A DNA stretch of 64,000 nt from contig JAIPJM010000009.1 of NCBI GenBank assembly GCA_021734255.1, positions 1 through 64,000 of the forward strand, given 5' to 3'. Of the stretch, positions 1 through 10,653 are shown piece after piece. The position numbers and the translations under genes are program-made. The notes beneath the pieces are model-generated. The model ran no database searches. It saw only the letters and a list, made by a program, of their open reading frames with translations, and was not told where the DNA came from. Each line of letters opens with the position of its first letter. Position 1 is the first letter of the stretch. The stretch is from Fidelibacterota bacterium (GTDB taxonomy: Bacteria > Fidelibacterota > UBA8477 > JABMPR01).

Positions 1-646
1 GAAGCTTCTCCGAACTCACAGGATCATCATTACCCACACCAGGGAGATCCTTATCTCCATAACGATCGTCATCGTCTTCATTCACTCTGTCGATCTCTTT
101 GAACAAGGCTTTTACATCCCGCTGTAATCTGGCTTTGAACTTTGACGTGGCCTTACCCCACACAAAACTATACTTGTTGGCGTTGGCCTCGATCTTGGTC
201 CCATCCAGAAAGTAGTCTTCCAGATCAATGATCCCTTCACTGAACAACAACTCTACTACAGATGCAAAAACATCCTCAATCGTCCCCTTCAACCGTGTGG
301 AGCGATGTCGGTTGATGGTCCTGAAATCAGGACAGTTACCGCCTGACAACCAGCGAAACGGTATCTGCTCTATGAGAGCCTTGGCAATCTGGCGAGATGA
401 GTAGATCTTCTGGGTGTAGGCATAAATTAAAACCTTCAGCATCATCTTCGGATGATAGCTGGGTGCTCCACCACCAGGATATGTGTTGAGAACACTATCC
501 AGCTCCATCATGTCTATGACTTTACTGATCAGGCGGACCAGGTGGTTCGCTGGAATCCATTCATCAAGACTTGAGGGAAAGAGTTGGGACTGGTGTTGCT
601 CGTAGGCTTTGAAACTGACTAGGGATGTAATGTCTTCTTCATATAC
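1..646 (-). mobile_element. IS1182-family transposase, N-terminal part (runs off window edge; no canonical start codon)
   Basis: Reading the minus strand from about position 646 to the window edge gives an uninterrupted frame not listed in the ORF track: YEEDITSLVSFKAYEQHQ, then SLDEWIPANHLVR, PSYHPKMMLKVLIYAY, DFRTINRHR and YFLDGTKIEANANK. The order N-terminal domain, SSRQIAKAL helix, DFRT motif and DGTKIEANA motif (start of the DDE catalytic core) is characteristic of IS1182/IS4-superfamily transposases. The frame is closed upstream by TAA at 686-688, and no ATG, GTG or TTG lies in frame before the Met-Met near 506-511, which falls inside the conserved domain. The start codon may therefore be mutated or non-standard, and this copy may be inactive. 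The C-terminal half, with the rest of the DDE triad, is beyond the window. Confidence 0.85.
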
Positions 647-707
647 AACTATAGTATTAACAGTAATATATGCAAGCGCTTTCTGTTAATAATGGCATAG
701 ATTTAAC

Positions 708-745
708 AAAAAAAGAGGCCACCCTTTTGGGACAGCCTCTTTTTC
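708..745 (-). terminator. Rho-independent terminator after the Spy-like gene
   Basis: AAAAAGAGGC (710-719) pairs perfectly with GCCTCTTTTT (735-744), and an inner CCC/GGG stem closes a TTTT loop. The A/T flanks give a U-tract in either direction. It lies just past the stop of the minus-strand gene ending at 784 and separates it from the transposase. Confidence 0.8.
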
Positions 746-783
746 ATTGAGAGTCTGTACTCTCGGGTCAACTCTTAAGCTTG

Positions 784-1248
784 TTACCAGCGACGGCCAC
801 CCTGCCCAAACCTCTTCGACCCTGCTTTATTTCCGCCTCTCTGGCTACGATTGGGACCACGATCCTCTCGCGGGCCAAACTGACGTTCATCAAATAGGAC
901 CTGTTGTTCCGGAGTCAGAATCGCTCGGATCGATTCCCGATGCCCTGCCGTCAGGTTCTCAATGGCAGTCTTGTAATCCTGAATCATTGTCTGGAGTTCT
1001 GTGATCCGTTCCGAATCTGGATTCTCCATCTGGTTTACCTGTCTCAGCTCACGTTCCAGGTCACGGAGATTCTGCCGGATCTCCTGCATGGCTGGCTGCA
1101 TGGTCTCACGCATCTGGGTGATCTGCTGCATCTGCTCCGTTGTCAGGTTCAGGTTTTCATCCCATGTCATGAGCCTACTCCTGTTTCGGCCTTGCGCAAA
1201 TACAAGAGTCGCACTTAAAAGCAGTAGAACAGTTATTCTCGTTTTCAT
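784..1248 (-). CDS. Spy/CpxP-like periplasmic LTxxQ protein
   Basis: A small exported protein of about 154 residues with a signal peptide (MKTRITVLLLLSATLVFAQ). It carries two LTxxQ-type motifs, LTTEQMQQI in the first third and LTPEQQVLF in the last third, joined by a long charged, probably helical and coiled segment. This is the hallmark of the Spy/CpxP superfamily of periplasmic chaperones and metal-stress proteins. The last 30 residues are unusually rich in Arg and Gly. I prefer the second ATG (1248) because AAGGAA then sits about 7 nt upstream; the ORF track starts 6 nt earlier. It is the last gene of the probable three-gene unit 2915-784 downstream of the sigma-54 promoter. Binding partners cannot be read from sequence. 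Confidence 0.75.
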   Translation of the reverse strand: MKTRITVLLLLSATLVFAQGRNRSRLMTWDENLNLTTEQMQQITQMRETMQPAMQEIRQNLRDLERELRQVNQMENPDSERITELQTMIQDYKTAIENLTAGHRESIRAILTPEQQVLFDERQFGPREDRGPNRSQRGGNKAGSKRFGQGGRRW

Positions 1249-1261
1249 GATCATTTCCTTT

Positions 1262-2437
1262 CTAATTATAAATATTAAGACTAATGTTGTAATTCATACC
1301 GTCGTAGTTGTAGAGTAGGTCATTGGATTTATTTGAAATATACCCTACATTGAATAATACTTCGATGCTTGAAATCCAAACCAGTCGATCGAGGTTCCAG
1401 ATTCTGACCCACTCAAAATTGACACTATTCCTCGTATCTGACCTATCAAACCCCAGACTTACGAGTTCATTATCGAGCACCACATAATCCATAACTGTGA
1501 AATCAAATTCATATACCGGTACATTCACAAAAGATCTCTTGCTGTGGGTATGTGAGACCGTAAAACGGTTATTTGGATTTAATCTAAAGATGAGCCTCTC
1601 TGCAATTAATTGGCCGTTCCAGCGATATCGATCAATAAATGGATTATCGATTCCATCTTGAAGCGCCAGAGCATCTTGCCGTTCGTTTAGGAGAAACTGA
1701 GTGCCAGACCAGAGAGTGAATCCGATTCGATTCCCAAGAGACTGACCAATTCTCAGATCAATACTATTCAAATAATTGGGTTCGATCTTCTCTAGTTCAG
1801 TCACGACAACACGCCTCTCATATGATGTAATCGTCGACTGTGGCCAAAACTCCTGTAGCGAAATTACATTTTGGATATTGATGGAAGTTCTGGTTGGAAA
1901 CGAATGATTGTATGCCAACTGAAACTCATGTTCTGTATAGGATGCTTCCTGCACCTCTTCGAATGATCTTGAGCGTAGGTCATAGGTCAGTGAGAGTAAT
2001 TGGCCAGGTTCAAAATAGTGCTTCCACTTGCCATGGACGCCAAATCCACTGCTATTATAGTAGCTGTACATTTCATCATAGATATTCAGATATCCAAATG
2101 CACTTGCAAAAATCTGATTATTGGGAATGGGAGTATATTTTAAGGCTAAACCAAACTCAGCTTCTCTTGTGGAATATTCAGATTGTGGAATAACCCTCGT
2201 CTGATTTACATTTATATACATTCTAGCATACTCCGACAATAGAGCATTGACATCCAATGCAGTCCCATAATAGGATGCGTTTGGCACAAGTCTGCTACCG
2301 ATCATATAATCAGAATTCCCAGCGGAGTTTTTGAAATCAATAAAATATTCGAACGCATGGACTTGAAGTGAAAGGACCACAAACAACATCAGCGCCAGGA
2401 GTCTTCCGGTGCTTCTATTTTTATGTTGGTTTTTCAT
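1262..2437 (-). CDS. Outer-membrane beta-barrel protein, unknown function
   Basis: The protein has a signal peptide ending near LSLQVHAFEY, followed by about 365 residues of alternating polar/aromatic strands (for example FGLALKYTPI, LLSLTYDLRS, FRLNPNNRFTVSHTHS). It ends in a short strand, YNISLNIYN, resembling a barrel insertion signal. This composition points to an outer-membrane barrel, but I recognise no specific family. The ORF track begins at a TTG at 2455; ATG at 2437 is better because the signal peptide then starts MKNQHKNRS and a GGATGG element lies just upstream. It sits between the Ca-repeat protein and the Spy-like chaperone, which could assist its envelope assembly (inference). 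Confidence 0.6.
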   Translation of the reverse strand: MKNQHKNRSTGRLLALMLFVVLSLQVHAFEYFIDFKNSAGNSDYMIGSRLVPNASYYGTALDVNALLSEYARMYINVNQTRVIPQSEYSTREAEFGLALKYTPIPNNQIFASAFGYLNIYDEMYSYYNSSGFGVHGKWKHYFEPGQLLSLTYDLRSRSFEEVQEASYTEHEFQLAYNHSFPTRTSINIQNVISLQEFWPQSTITSYERRVVVTELEKIEPNYLNSIDLRIGQSLGNRIGFTLWSGTQFLLNERQDALALQDGIDNPFIDRYRWNGQLIAERLIFRLNPNNRFTVSHTHSKRSFVNVPVYEFDFTVMDYVVLDNELVSLGFDRSDTRNSVNFEWVRIWNLDRLVWISSIEVLFNVGYISNKSNDLLYNYDGMNYNISLNIYN

Positions 2438-2463
2438 ATGTCCATCCAAATTCAATCAAATAC

Positions 2464-2500
2464 TCAAGAAGAGAGGAGGGTAGCCCCCCTCTCTTCTTGA
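2464..2500 (-). terminator. Strong intergenic hairpin, possible partial terminator or processing site
   Basis: TCAAGAAGAGAGG (2464-2476) and CCTCTCTTCTTGA (2488-2500) form a perfect 13-bp stem with a further inner GGG/CCC. It lies between the Ca-repeat gene and the barrel gene. No proper T-run follows on the minus strand, so it may stabilise or attenuate the transcript rather than end it. Confidence 0.6.
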
Positions 2501-2507
2501 AATTGAA

Positions 2508-2915
2508 TTATCGATTCTTTGGTCCAATCATGAGTTTTGTGGACTGTGTCGTTTCCGGAACTACGCACTCGCCGGTTCCATCGCCAGGACCTGTTTGATT
2601 GCGAGCTTGGGTACCAGATTTCATTCCACCATTTTTGTATCCCGAACCATCCCCTGGACCTGAACCATTATTACGCTTGGCTTTGAATCCTGCTCCTGAT
2701 CCGTCCTGTGGTCTTTCATAGTCCCCATCAAATTTGTTGGGGATTCCATCGCCATCAGCATCTGGTGCTAGGTCATTAAAGCCATCACCATTTTCATCGA
2801 TAAAATCGCCAGGGCCATTGCCCCAGGATCTACTCTGTGCATATAGTGGTGTATCAAGAGAGAAGACAGTTAGTGCTGCAATCATCATCAGTGCGGTTAA
2901 AAGTTGCTTTTTCAT
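2508..2915 (-). CDS. Secreted protein with calcium-binding (thrombospondin-3/dockerin-like) Asp repeats
   Basis: A 135-residue protein with a clear signal peptide (MKKQLLTALMMIAALTVFS...LYAQ). The mature part holds back-to-back acidic loops, DENGDGFND and DADGDGIPN, followed by KFDGD. This DxDGDGxxD pattern is typical of EF-hand-like calcium loops in thrombospondin type-3 and dockerin repeats. The C-terminal half repeats GPGDG(S/T)G, with a single Cys (GECVVPE). A strong ribosome site, AAGGAGG, lies upstream of the ATG. It is the first gene after the sigma-54 promoter at 2966-2981 and after the NtrC-type regulator gene, so it is the most likely direct target of that system. It could be structural, adhesive or Ca-sensing; I do not know its function. 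Confidence 0.65.
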   Translation of the reverse strand: MKKQLLTALMMIAALTVFSLDTPLYAQSRSWGNGPGDFIDENGDGFNDLAPDADGDGIPNKFDGDYERPQDGSGAGFKAKRNNGSGPGDGSGYKNGGMKSGTQARNQTGPGDGTGECVVPETTQSTKLMIGPKNR

Positions 2916-2965
2916 TTTGTACCTCCTTGGGCTTGATTTATTTTTTATAAAGCTATCTGATCTAG

Positions 2966-2981
2966 TCCAAGTCCTGTGCCA
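2966..2981 (-). promoter_or_regulatory. Sigma-54 (RpoN) promoter, -24/-12
   Basis: The minus strand reads TGGCACAGGACTTGGA. Against the sigma-54 consensus TGGCACRNNNNTTGCW it has a perfect TGGCAC -24 box, correct spacing and TTG at -12, with one mismatch (G for C). It lies about 50 nt upstream of the Ca-repeat gene start codon and just downstream of an NtrC-family activator gene. Confidence 0.75.
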
Positions 2982-3070
2982 ATGAAATCAGGCACTATAA
3001 AATAGCCACATAATATATTGATATTATTAGCTTAATGAATGTCTGTTGTTATAAATACACTTAGAATAGA

Positions 3071-3108
3071 TTCGACATTATTCGGGAATTATCGACATAA
3101 TTGTCGAA
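3071..3108 (-). promoter_or_regulatory. Tandem inverted-repeat sites, candidate enhancer (UAS) for the NtrC-type activator
   Basis: Two related sites stand 20 bp apart: TCGACATTATTCGGGAATT (from 3072) and TCGACATAATTGTCGAATT (from 3092), identical at 15 of 19 positions. The second is a palindrome, TCGACA-TAAT-TGTCGA. They lie about 90-125 bp upstream of the sigma-54 promoter on the same helical face, as expected for enhancer sites of NtrC-like activators. Binding is inferred. Confidence 0.6.
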
Positions 3109-3127
3109 TTTATCCATTCAAGATGAT

Positions 3128-4462
3128 TTACTTTAGCTGGTATTTCTGCAATTTATAGCGGAGAACCCGTTCGCTTACACCCAGTTGTCGTGCGCATTCA
3201 CTCTGGTTCCCTTTGCTTGATTCCAATGTTTCCAGGATGAGGGTTGCTTCCAGATCCTTTACAGAATCCTTTAGTTTGCCAGTTGTACCTATTGTCATTT
3301 TAGCATCTCTCGTGGATAGGTCATCCGGTGTGATCTCGTTTCCAGTACAGAGAAGAACCGCTCGCTCCACTATATTCCCTAGCTCCCTGACATTGCCGGG
3401 GAAATGATACTGAATCAACTTTTTTATGGCTGCATTAGATACACTAAGATCGTTTCTGTTTTCTCTCAGTGTGTATTTTTTGAGGAAGTGGTGCATAAGG
3501 GTCTCTATATCAGTCGGACGCTCACGGAGGGGGGGCAGGTGGAGGTTGATCACGTTCAACCGGTAGAAAAGATCCTCCCGGAATTCTCCTATTTCTACAG
3601 CATGAGTGAGATCGACGTTGGTTGCCGCAATAATACGGACATCAGAAGTCTTGACCACATTCTCACCGATTCTTTGAAATTCACCACTTTGTAAAAAACG
3701 TAGGAGTTTTGTTTGCATATCAATGGGGAGGTCTCCGATTTCATCGAGAAAGAGTGTCCCTTTGTCAGCCTCTTCAAATCTACCTATTCTAGCTGCGGTG
3801 GCGCCAGTGAACGAACCTTTTTCGTGGCCAAATAGCTCACTTTCGATCAATTGGCTGGGAAGGGCAGAACAGTTGACGGCGACCATATTCATTTCAGATC
3901 TATCTGAGTGCTTGTGGATAAAGTCAGCCATAACCTCTTTTCCTACACCGGTCTCTCCGGTAATCAGAACGGTTGCCTTGCTAGTTGCAACTCGCTTTGC
4001 CTGCTTCAAAAGGTCCAGCATCTTTTGGTCGTTTGCGATAAATTCATCAAGGTCGAGTTCATCCTGGCCAGCATGACTTTCATCTGTATGGTGTCTGCCC
4101 TGGAGGTGCTGATCAATAGCTTTAAGTATGGATTCCAATTGCTCCAGATCCACTGGCTTGGTTAAAAAATCCCAAGCGCCTGCCTTCATTGAGTTAACAG
4201 CATTCTCCACGGTTCCAAAGGCGGTGATGAGGATCAGCACTGTTTCTGGATGTCTAGCCTTTACTTCTCTGAGTAGATCTTCACCACTCATATATGGCAT
4301 CTTATAGTCTGATAGCACAATATCCACGGGATTACTATACATGAATGCCAGCGCAGTCTGAGCGGAGTCCGCTGTCATCACTTCGTAGCCAATTTTTTTC
4401 AGGAATCCAGCTAAAGATTCACGTTGGGATTTTTCGTCATCTACAACTAGTATCCGTCTCAT
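3128..4462 (-). CDS. Sigma-54-dependent response regulator, NtrC/AtoC/ZraR type
   Basis: At 444 residues it shows the full NtrC layout. A receiver domain (about 1-115) has the acidic pair in VVDDE, phosphoacceptor Asp52 (VLSDYKMP) and the conserved Lys in LTKPVD. The AAA+ domain (about 140-380) has Walker A GETGVGKE (169-176), the sigma-54 contact loop as GSFTGA (usually GAFTGA), and Walker B GTLFLDEIGD. A C-terminal Fis-type helix-turn-helix reads NQSECARQLGVSERVLRYKL. It should activate RpoN-dependent promoters when phosphorylated. It overlaps the upstream kinase gene by 4 bp, so the pair is translationally coupled. The sigma-54 promoter and tandem palindromes immediately downstream suggest that it controls the three envelope genes there. 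Confidence 0.93.
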   Translation of the reverse strand: MRRILVVDDEKSQRESLAGFLKKIGYEVMTADSAQTALAFMYSNPVDIVLSDYKMPYMSGEDLLREVKARHPETVLILITAFGTVENAVNSMKAGAWDFLTKPVDLEQLESILKAIDQHLQGRHHTDESHAGQDELDLDEFIANDQKMLDLLKQAKRVATSKATVLITGETGVGKEVMADFIHKHSDRSEMNMVAVNCSALPSQLIESELFGHEKGSFTGATAARIGRFEEADKGTLFLDEIGDLPIDMQTKLLRFLQSGEFQRIGENVVKTSDVRIIAATNVDLTHAVEIGEFREDLFYRLNVINLHLPPLRERPTDIETLMHHFLKKYTLRENRNDLSVSNAAIKKLIQYHFPGNVRELGNIVERAVLLCTGNEITPDDLSTRDAKMTIGTTGKLKDSVKDLEATLILETLESSKGNQSECARQLGVSERVLRYKLQKYQLK

Positions 4463-5772
4463 AATGAATGCTCAAAAATAATGCGAAAGGTGCTCCCTTT
4501 CCCAAGTTCACTGTCCACTTCAACAGTTCCACCGTGGTCTGCGATAATCTTATGCGTAATGGCTAGTCCAATTCCGGTTCCGGTACTTTTTGTTGAATAA
4601 TATAGATCAAAGATCCGCTGCAGGTCACGTTTATCGATCCCAGCCCCTGTATCTGATACATTTATTTCTATACCTGCACCAGACCTTGCAGCGCCAAGGT
4701 GAATCTGATCTCCCTGATCACATGCATCCAGTGCATTTCTGATGATGTTTGATAGTGCTTGCTGCAGATATTCAATATCTGCTTTCACCTGAATATTTGG
4801 ACTAGCAATAGTAAATTCAATTTGCCGCTCTTCAGCCAGAGATTGGTAAAGCTTGTGGATCTTGCTGAATACAGTGCCCAGGTTCACAGTCGTCAATTTG
4901 AGAGGGGTCGGGCGTGTATATTCCAGAAAATCATTCAGTGACCGGTTAATTTTTTCTATTTCGGACGACATTGTTTCAGTCAATCCACGAAATTCTTCAC
5001 CTTCATCCCCTGTGTGAAATTCACGCGTTAATCGCTGTGCAACAATCCCGATGGCATTTAATGGATTTCTGATTTCATGGGCTACCCCTGCTGCCAATTC
5101 ACCCATTGCCACTTGCTTTTCATTCATGCGATTAATCTTCTCCAGGCGATAGACTTCCTGCTCTATTCTCCCTTTTTCTCGTTTTAGAACTGCGGCATTC
5201 TGTCGAGCAAGCAGGAACATCATTCCGACCAGGGCCAGAACCGTCAACAATCCCATGCGCAGAAATATTCGAGAGATCATCTGCGCACGTAAGCTCATAA
5301 AAGCACTGGCATCAAATCCAATTCTCACCTCACCAATGCTCATCTCATAAAATATGGGACGGACAACTTCGAGAAGGTGGGTCTCCCCTTTTTTCAATTC
5401 ATATAGAATGTCATCAAGTGCTTTTCTATCCCAGCTATCATCAATAACCAGATTGTCTTTTGAGACGTAGAAGGGATCTTGATCTGCGTCAACAGAGATC
5501 TGGATATATTTAAGTCCGCGAACACGTAAGAGGTTCGAAAGCCCCATCTCGATCGACGTGTCAAAATCCGACGTTTCGTCTGTCAATGCTGCCTGAGAGC
5601 TAGCGCTTTGGGCAATGATACCAGTTGTCATAACAGCTTGATCCTGAACTAACTGAAGAAGATCCTGATACCGGGAGCGATACTCAAAAACACTTGAGAT
5701 CAGTAATAAGGCCATTATGATCACATAGATGGCCAGGTACCAGGGTTTCTCTTGAATAGCTTTTTTCAACAT
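4459..5772 (-). CDS. Membrane sensor histidine kinase partner of the NtrC-type regulator
   Basis: The kinase has two transmembrane segments (about 10-27 and 168-188) enclosing a roughly 140-residue extracytoplasmic sensor region of no family I recognise. A short coiled linker follows, then HisKA with the phospho-His in VAHEIRNPLNA, and an HATPase domain with N box NIIRNALDA, G1 DTGAGID and G2 GTGIGLAI. It probably autophosphorylates in response to an envelope signal and passes the phosphate to the regulator encoded next. The track's start is a GTG at 5784. I prefer ATG at 5772 because GAGGTG then serves as ribosome site at normal spacing. The 4-bp overlap with the regulator supports one operon. 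Confidence 0.92.
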   Translation of the reverse strand: MLKKAIQEKPWYLAIYVIIMALLLISSVFEYRSRYQDLLQLVQDQAVMTTGIIAQSASSQAALTDETSDFDTSIEMGLSNLLRVRGLKYIQISVDADQDPFYVSKDNLVIDDSWDRKALDDILYELKKGETHLLEVVRPIFYEMSIGEVRIGFDASAFMSLRAQMISRIFLRMGLLTVLALVGMMFLLARQNAAVLKREKGRIEQEVYRLEKINRMNEKQVAMGELAAGVAHEIRNPLNAIGIVAQRLTREFHTGDEGEEFRGLTETMSSEIEKINRSLNDFLEYTRPTPLKLTTVNLGTVFSKIHKLYQSLAEERQIEFTIASPNIQVKADIEYLQQALSNIIRNALDACDQGDQIHLGAARSGAGIEINVSDTGAGIDKRDLQRIFDLYYSTKSTGTGIGLAITHKIIADHGGTVEVDSELGKGSTFRIIFEHSL

Positions 5773-5818
5773 GCGTCCGATCACCTCAAAATAAGTTATT
5801 CCACTTCCCCGAAAAGAA

Positions 5819-5851
5819 AAGCCCCGTCACCTTTTGGAAGGGACAGGGCTT
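5819..5851 (-). terminator. Rho-independent terminator of the ATP synthase operon
   Basis: On the minus strand AAGCCCTGTC...GACGGGGCTT forms a stem with a small mismatch and a loop CCTTCCAAAAGGT that can pair further, followed by TTCTTTT. It lies directly after atpC and before the kinase gene. Confidence 0.75.
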
Positions 5852-5880
5852 AATAGTTGAAATTGACCTGCTACTTACGA

Positions 5881-6285
5881 CTACTTCTTAGCGATCCGCA
5901 TGCGGTTCATCGATCGTTCCAGTGCCTTGAGAGCCTCTTCCTCATCTGCCAACTCATCGTGCTTCTTCTGCAGTTCAGCTTTGGCTCGGTCGAATGCTTC
6001 CTGGGCTCTCTGGAGGTCGATATCATCTTTTTGCTCGGCAGTCTCAACCAGTAATTGCACACCTTCCTTGGTGATCTCTGCAAATCCCTGAGTACAGGCG
6101 TAGGAGTTCTCAACAGATCCCTTTACTACTTTGATCTCCCCGATGGCAATTGCCATAATGGCGTTCGTATGCCGGGCTAATACACCAAATGACCCATCGA
6201 CTCCAGGCGCACGGACATAGTCCACCAGGCCTTCATCAATGACCTTGGTAGGTGTAATGATCTCCAGATGGAATTGTGCTGCCAT
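5881..6285 (-). CDS. atpC: F1Fo ATP synthase epsilon subunit
   Basis: A 134-residue protein with the N-terminal beta-sandwich of F1 epsilon (HLEIITPTKVIDEGLVDYVRAPG, then DGSFGVLARH) and a C-terminal helical hairpin rich in Ala, Glu and Lys. The subunit belongs to the central stalk, couples rotation to catalysis and can inhibit ATP hydrolysis. It is the last gene of the operon, 6 bp after atpD, as in most bacteria, and is followed by the terminator at 5819-5851. Family length is normal. Confidence 0.95.
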   Translation of the reverse strand: MAAQFHLEIITPTKVIDEGLVDYVRAPGVDGSFGVLARHTNAIMAIAIGEIKVVKGSVENSYACTQGFAEITKEGVQLLVETAEQKDDIDLQRAQEAFDRAKAELQKKHDELADEEEALKALERSMNRMRIAKK

Positions 6286-6291
6286 GCTTAC

Positions 6292-8554
<2,263 letters not shown>

Positions 8555-8566
8555 ATGCGTCCTGTA

Positions 8567-10102
8567 TTAAGCAGCAAATCCTTTACTGAAATCACTGACG
8601 GCCTTGTTCAATGCAGCATCGATCTCGTCAGTCAACTTGCCTTCATCCAGGATCTTTTTCAAGAGCTCCGGTTGAGTTGCTTCCATGAAATTCAGGAGTT
8701 CTTCCTCATATCGTTTGACCTCTGTGGCTGGAATCTCATCTAGAAATCCATTTGAGGCAGCATAGAAGATAGCGATCTGCTGTTCAACTGCCATGGGGGC
8801 GAATTGATTTTGTTTCAATACCTCATACAGCACCTTCCCGCGCTTCAGCTGATTCTGAGTTGATGCGTCAAGATCGGAACCGAACTGGGCAAATGCAGCC
8901 AACTCACGATATTGCGCCAGATTAAGCCGCATACCGCCTGCCACCTTCTTCATGGCTGAGATCTGTGCATTGCCACCGACGCGTGAAACAGAGATACCGA
9001 CATTCAATGCAGGACGCTGCCCGCTATTGAAAAGATCCGTTTCCAGGAAGATCTGTCCATCAGTAATGGAGATCACATTGGTTGGGATATAGGCAGATAC
9101 ATCGCCCATTTGTGTTTCAATGATCGGCAGGGCTGTGAGCGAACCGCCACCCAGGTCCTTGCTCAATTTTGATGCTCTTTCCAGTAAGCGGCTATGGAGA
9201 TAGAAAACATCACCGGGGTATGCTTCACGGCCAGGTGGTCTTCTCAGGAGCAGGGACATCTGCCGATAAGCCACGGCATGTTTTGAAAGATCATCATATA
9301 TGATCAATGCATGTTTTCCATTGTCCCGGAAATATTCTCCCATGGAAGCACCTGTGTAGGGTGCCAGAAACTGCAAGGGTGCCGGGTCGGAGGCATTCGC
9401 AGCAACAACTGTGGTGTATTCCATTGCTCCCTGAGCTTCAAGCTCTGCAACCACTCGGGCCACTGTTGATGCTTTTTGGCCAATAGCGACATAGATACAG
9501 TAAACAGGTTCATCCGGTGTTGTCGGGTCATGGGTAGACTTCTGATTCACAATTGTATCAAGTGCGACTGCGGTCTTTCCTGTCTGGCGATCGCCAATGA
9601 TCAATTCACGCTGGCCACGACCGATAGGGATCATACTGTCGATGGCTTTGATACCCGTCTGCAGTGGCTGATTCACTGGACTTCTCGCCAGCACACCAAG
9701 GGCCTTCCGCTCTACGGGGAACATCTTCTCAGACTTGATCTCACCCTTCCCGTCCATGGGGGCACCGATCGGGCTGAGTACACGGCCTATCGCCGCTTCG
9801 CCCACACCAACAGATACAACCTTACCTGTACGTTTGGCTTGATCACCCTCTTTCACGAACCTGGTATCGCCAAAGAGCACCATACCCACTTCATCTTCCT
9901 CGAGGTTCATAGCCATACCAACGACACCGTTGGGAAGCTCTATAAGCTCAGAGGCCATGACATTTTCGAGACCACTGACACGGGCAATACCATCACCGAC
10001 CATGATGACCTCTCCGATCTCAGTCACATCAATGCTAAGATGGAGTTTACCCAGTTCTTCTTTGAGTAGTTTCGTAATTTCGTCTGTTCGAATATCTGTC
10101 AT
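8567..10102 (-). CDS. atpA: F1Fo ATP synthase alpha subunit
   Basis: This 511-residue non-catalytic nucleotide-binding subunit has Walker [12 protein letters not shown], the [45 protein letters not shown] block and the [10 protein letters not shown] arginine-finger motif, all conserved. The N-terminal strand region ([24 protein letters not shown]) is intact. It forms alternating subunits with beta in F1. It lies 14 bp after atpH in the minus-strand operon. Length and motifs are normal for bacteria. Confidence 0.98.
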   Translation of the reverse strand: MTDIRTDEITKLLKEELGKLHLSIDVTEIGEVIMVGDGIARVSGLENVMASELIELPNGVVGMAMNLEEDEVGMVLFGDTRFVKEGDQAKRTGKVVSVGVGEAAIGRVLSPIGAPMDGKGEIKSEKMFPVERKALGVLARSPVNQPLQTGIKAIDSMIPIGRGQRELIIGDRQTGKTAVALDTIVNQKSTHDPTTPDEPVYCIYVAIGQKASTVARVVAELEAQGAMEYTTVVAANASDPAPLQFLAPYTGASMGEYFRDNGKHALIIYDDLSKHAVAYRQMSLLLRRPPGREAYPGDVFYLHSRLLERASKLSKDLGGGSLTALPIIETQMGDVSAYIPTNVISITDGQIFLETDLFNSGQRPALNVGISVSRVGGNAQISAMKKVAGGMRLNLAQYRELAAFAQFGSDLDASTQNQLKRGKVLYEVLKQNQFAPMAVEQQIAIFYAASNGFLDEIPATEVKRYEEELLNFMEATQPELLKKILDEGKLTDEIDAALNKAVSDFSKGFAA

Positions 10103-10116
10103 ATTCCTGTATTCCT

Positions 10117-10653
10117 TTAGGATTGGACCAGTGAATTTCTGATCCGGACAAGTTTACTGGACAGGGAGCCATCCAGGATCGTATTGCCCACGCGTAATGT
10201 TAAGCCACCAAGAATATCCTTATCTACCGATGCGGTAAAGTCGGCTTTCCTGGATGTTACTGATTTTATTACATTCTGAATCTGTTCCTCGACAGTATCA
10301 GGAAGTGTCCCAGTTGATACAACATGCACCTTCACCTGGTTACTTCTTTGATAATACGCCGGCTCAAGGCTCTTCACGATCTCACCGAGAAGTTTCAGAT
10401 CTCGTTCTTCACCGAGCTGGGCAATAAATACCTGACAAATGGGATGGAGATCTGCATAAACAGCCCCCAACACCTTGATCTTATCCTCGGGAACAATTTT
10501 TGTCGACGCGAGAAAAGCTTTGAGTTCAGGTTCATGCCGATAGCTGGCAAAGAAGTCCAACATGGATCGATAGACCGGTTCGAGTGCATTCTGGTTATCA
10601 CCCAGTTTTAAAAGCAGATTGGCATACTGACGACTTTTCAGAGATGAACGCAT
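10117..10653 (-). CDS. atpH: F1Fo ATP synthase delta subunit
   Basis: A 178-residue peripheral-stalk subunit with the N-terminal helical bundle ([29 protein letters not shown]...PELKAFLAS), and the C-terminal [25 protein letters not shown] block that is diagnostic of the OSCP/delta family. It connects the b stalk to the top of F1. Its ATG overlaps the stop of atpF (TAATG), so the two are translationally coupled. Sequence divergence is high, as is usual for delta. Confidence 0.94.
   Translation of the reverse strand: MRSSLKSRQYANLLLKLGDNQNALEPVYRSMLDFFASYRHEPELKAFLASTKIVPEDKIKVLGAVYADLHPICQVFIAQLGEERDLKLLGEIVKSLEPAYYQRSNQVKVHVVSTGTLPDTVEEQIQNVIKSVTSRKADFTASVDKDILGGLTLRVGNTILDGSLSSKLVRIRNSLVQS

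Noticed and set aside
747-1318. Plus-strand ORFs of 85, 104 and 105 aa over the Spy-like gene
   Set aside because: They are antisense shadows of a gene with a signal peptide and LTxxQ motifs; no domain or good ribosome site was found. The same applies to most other short ORFs in the track.
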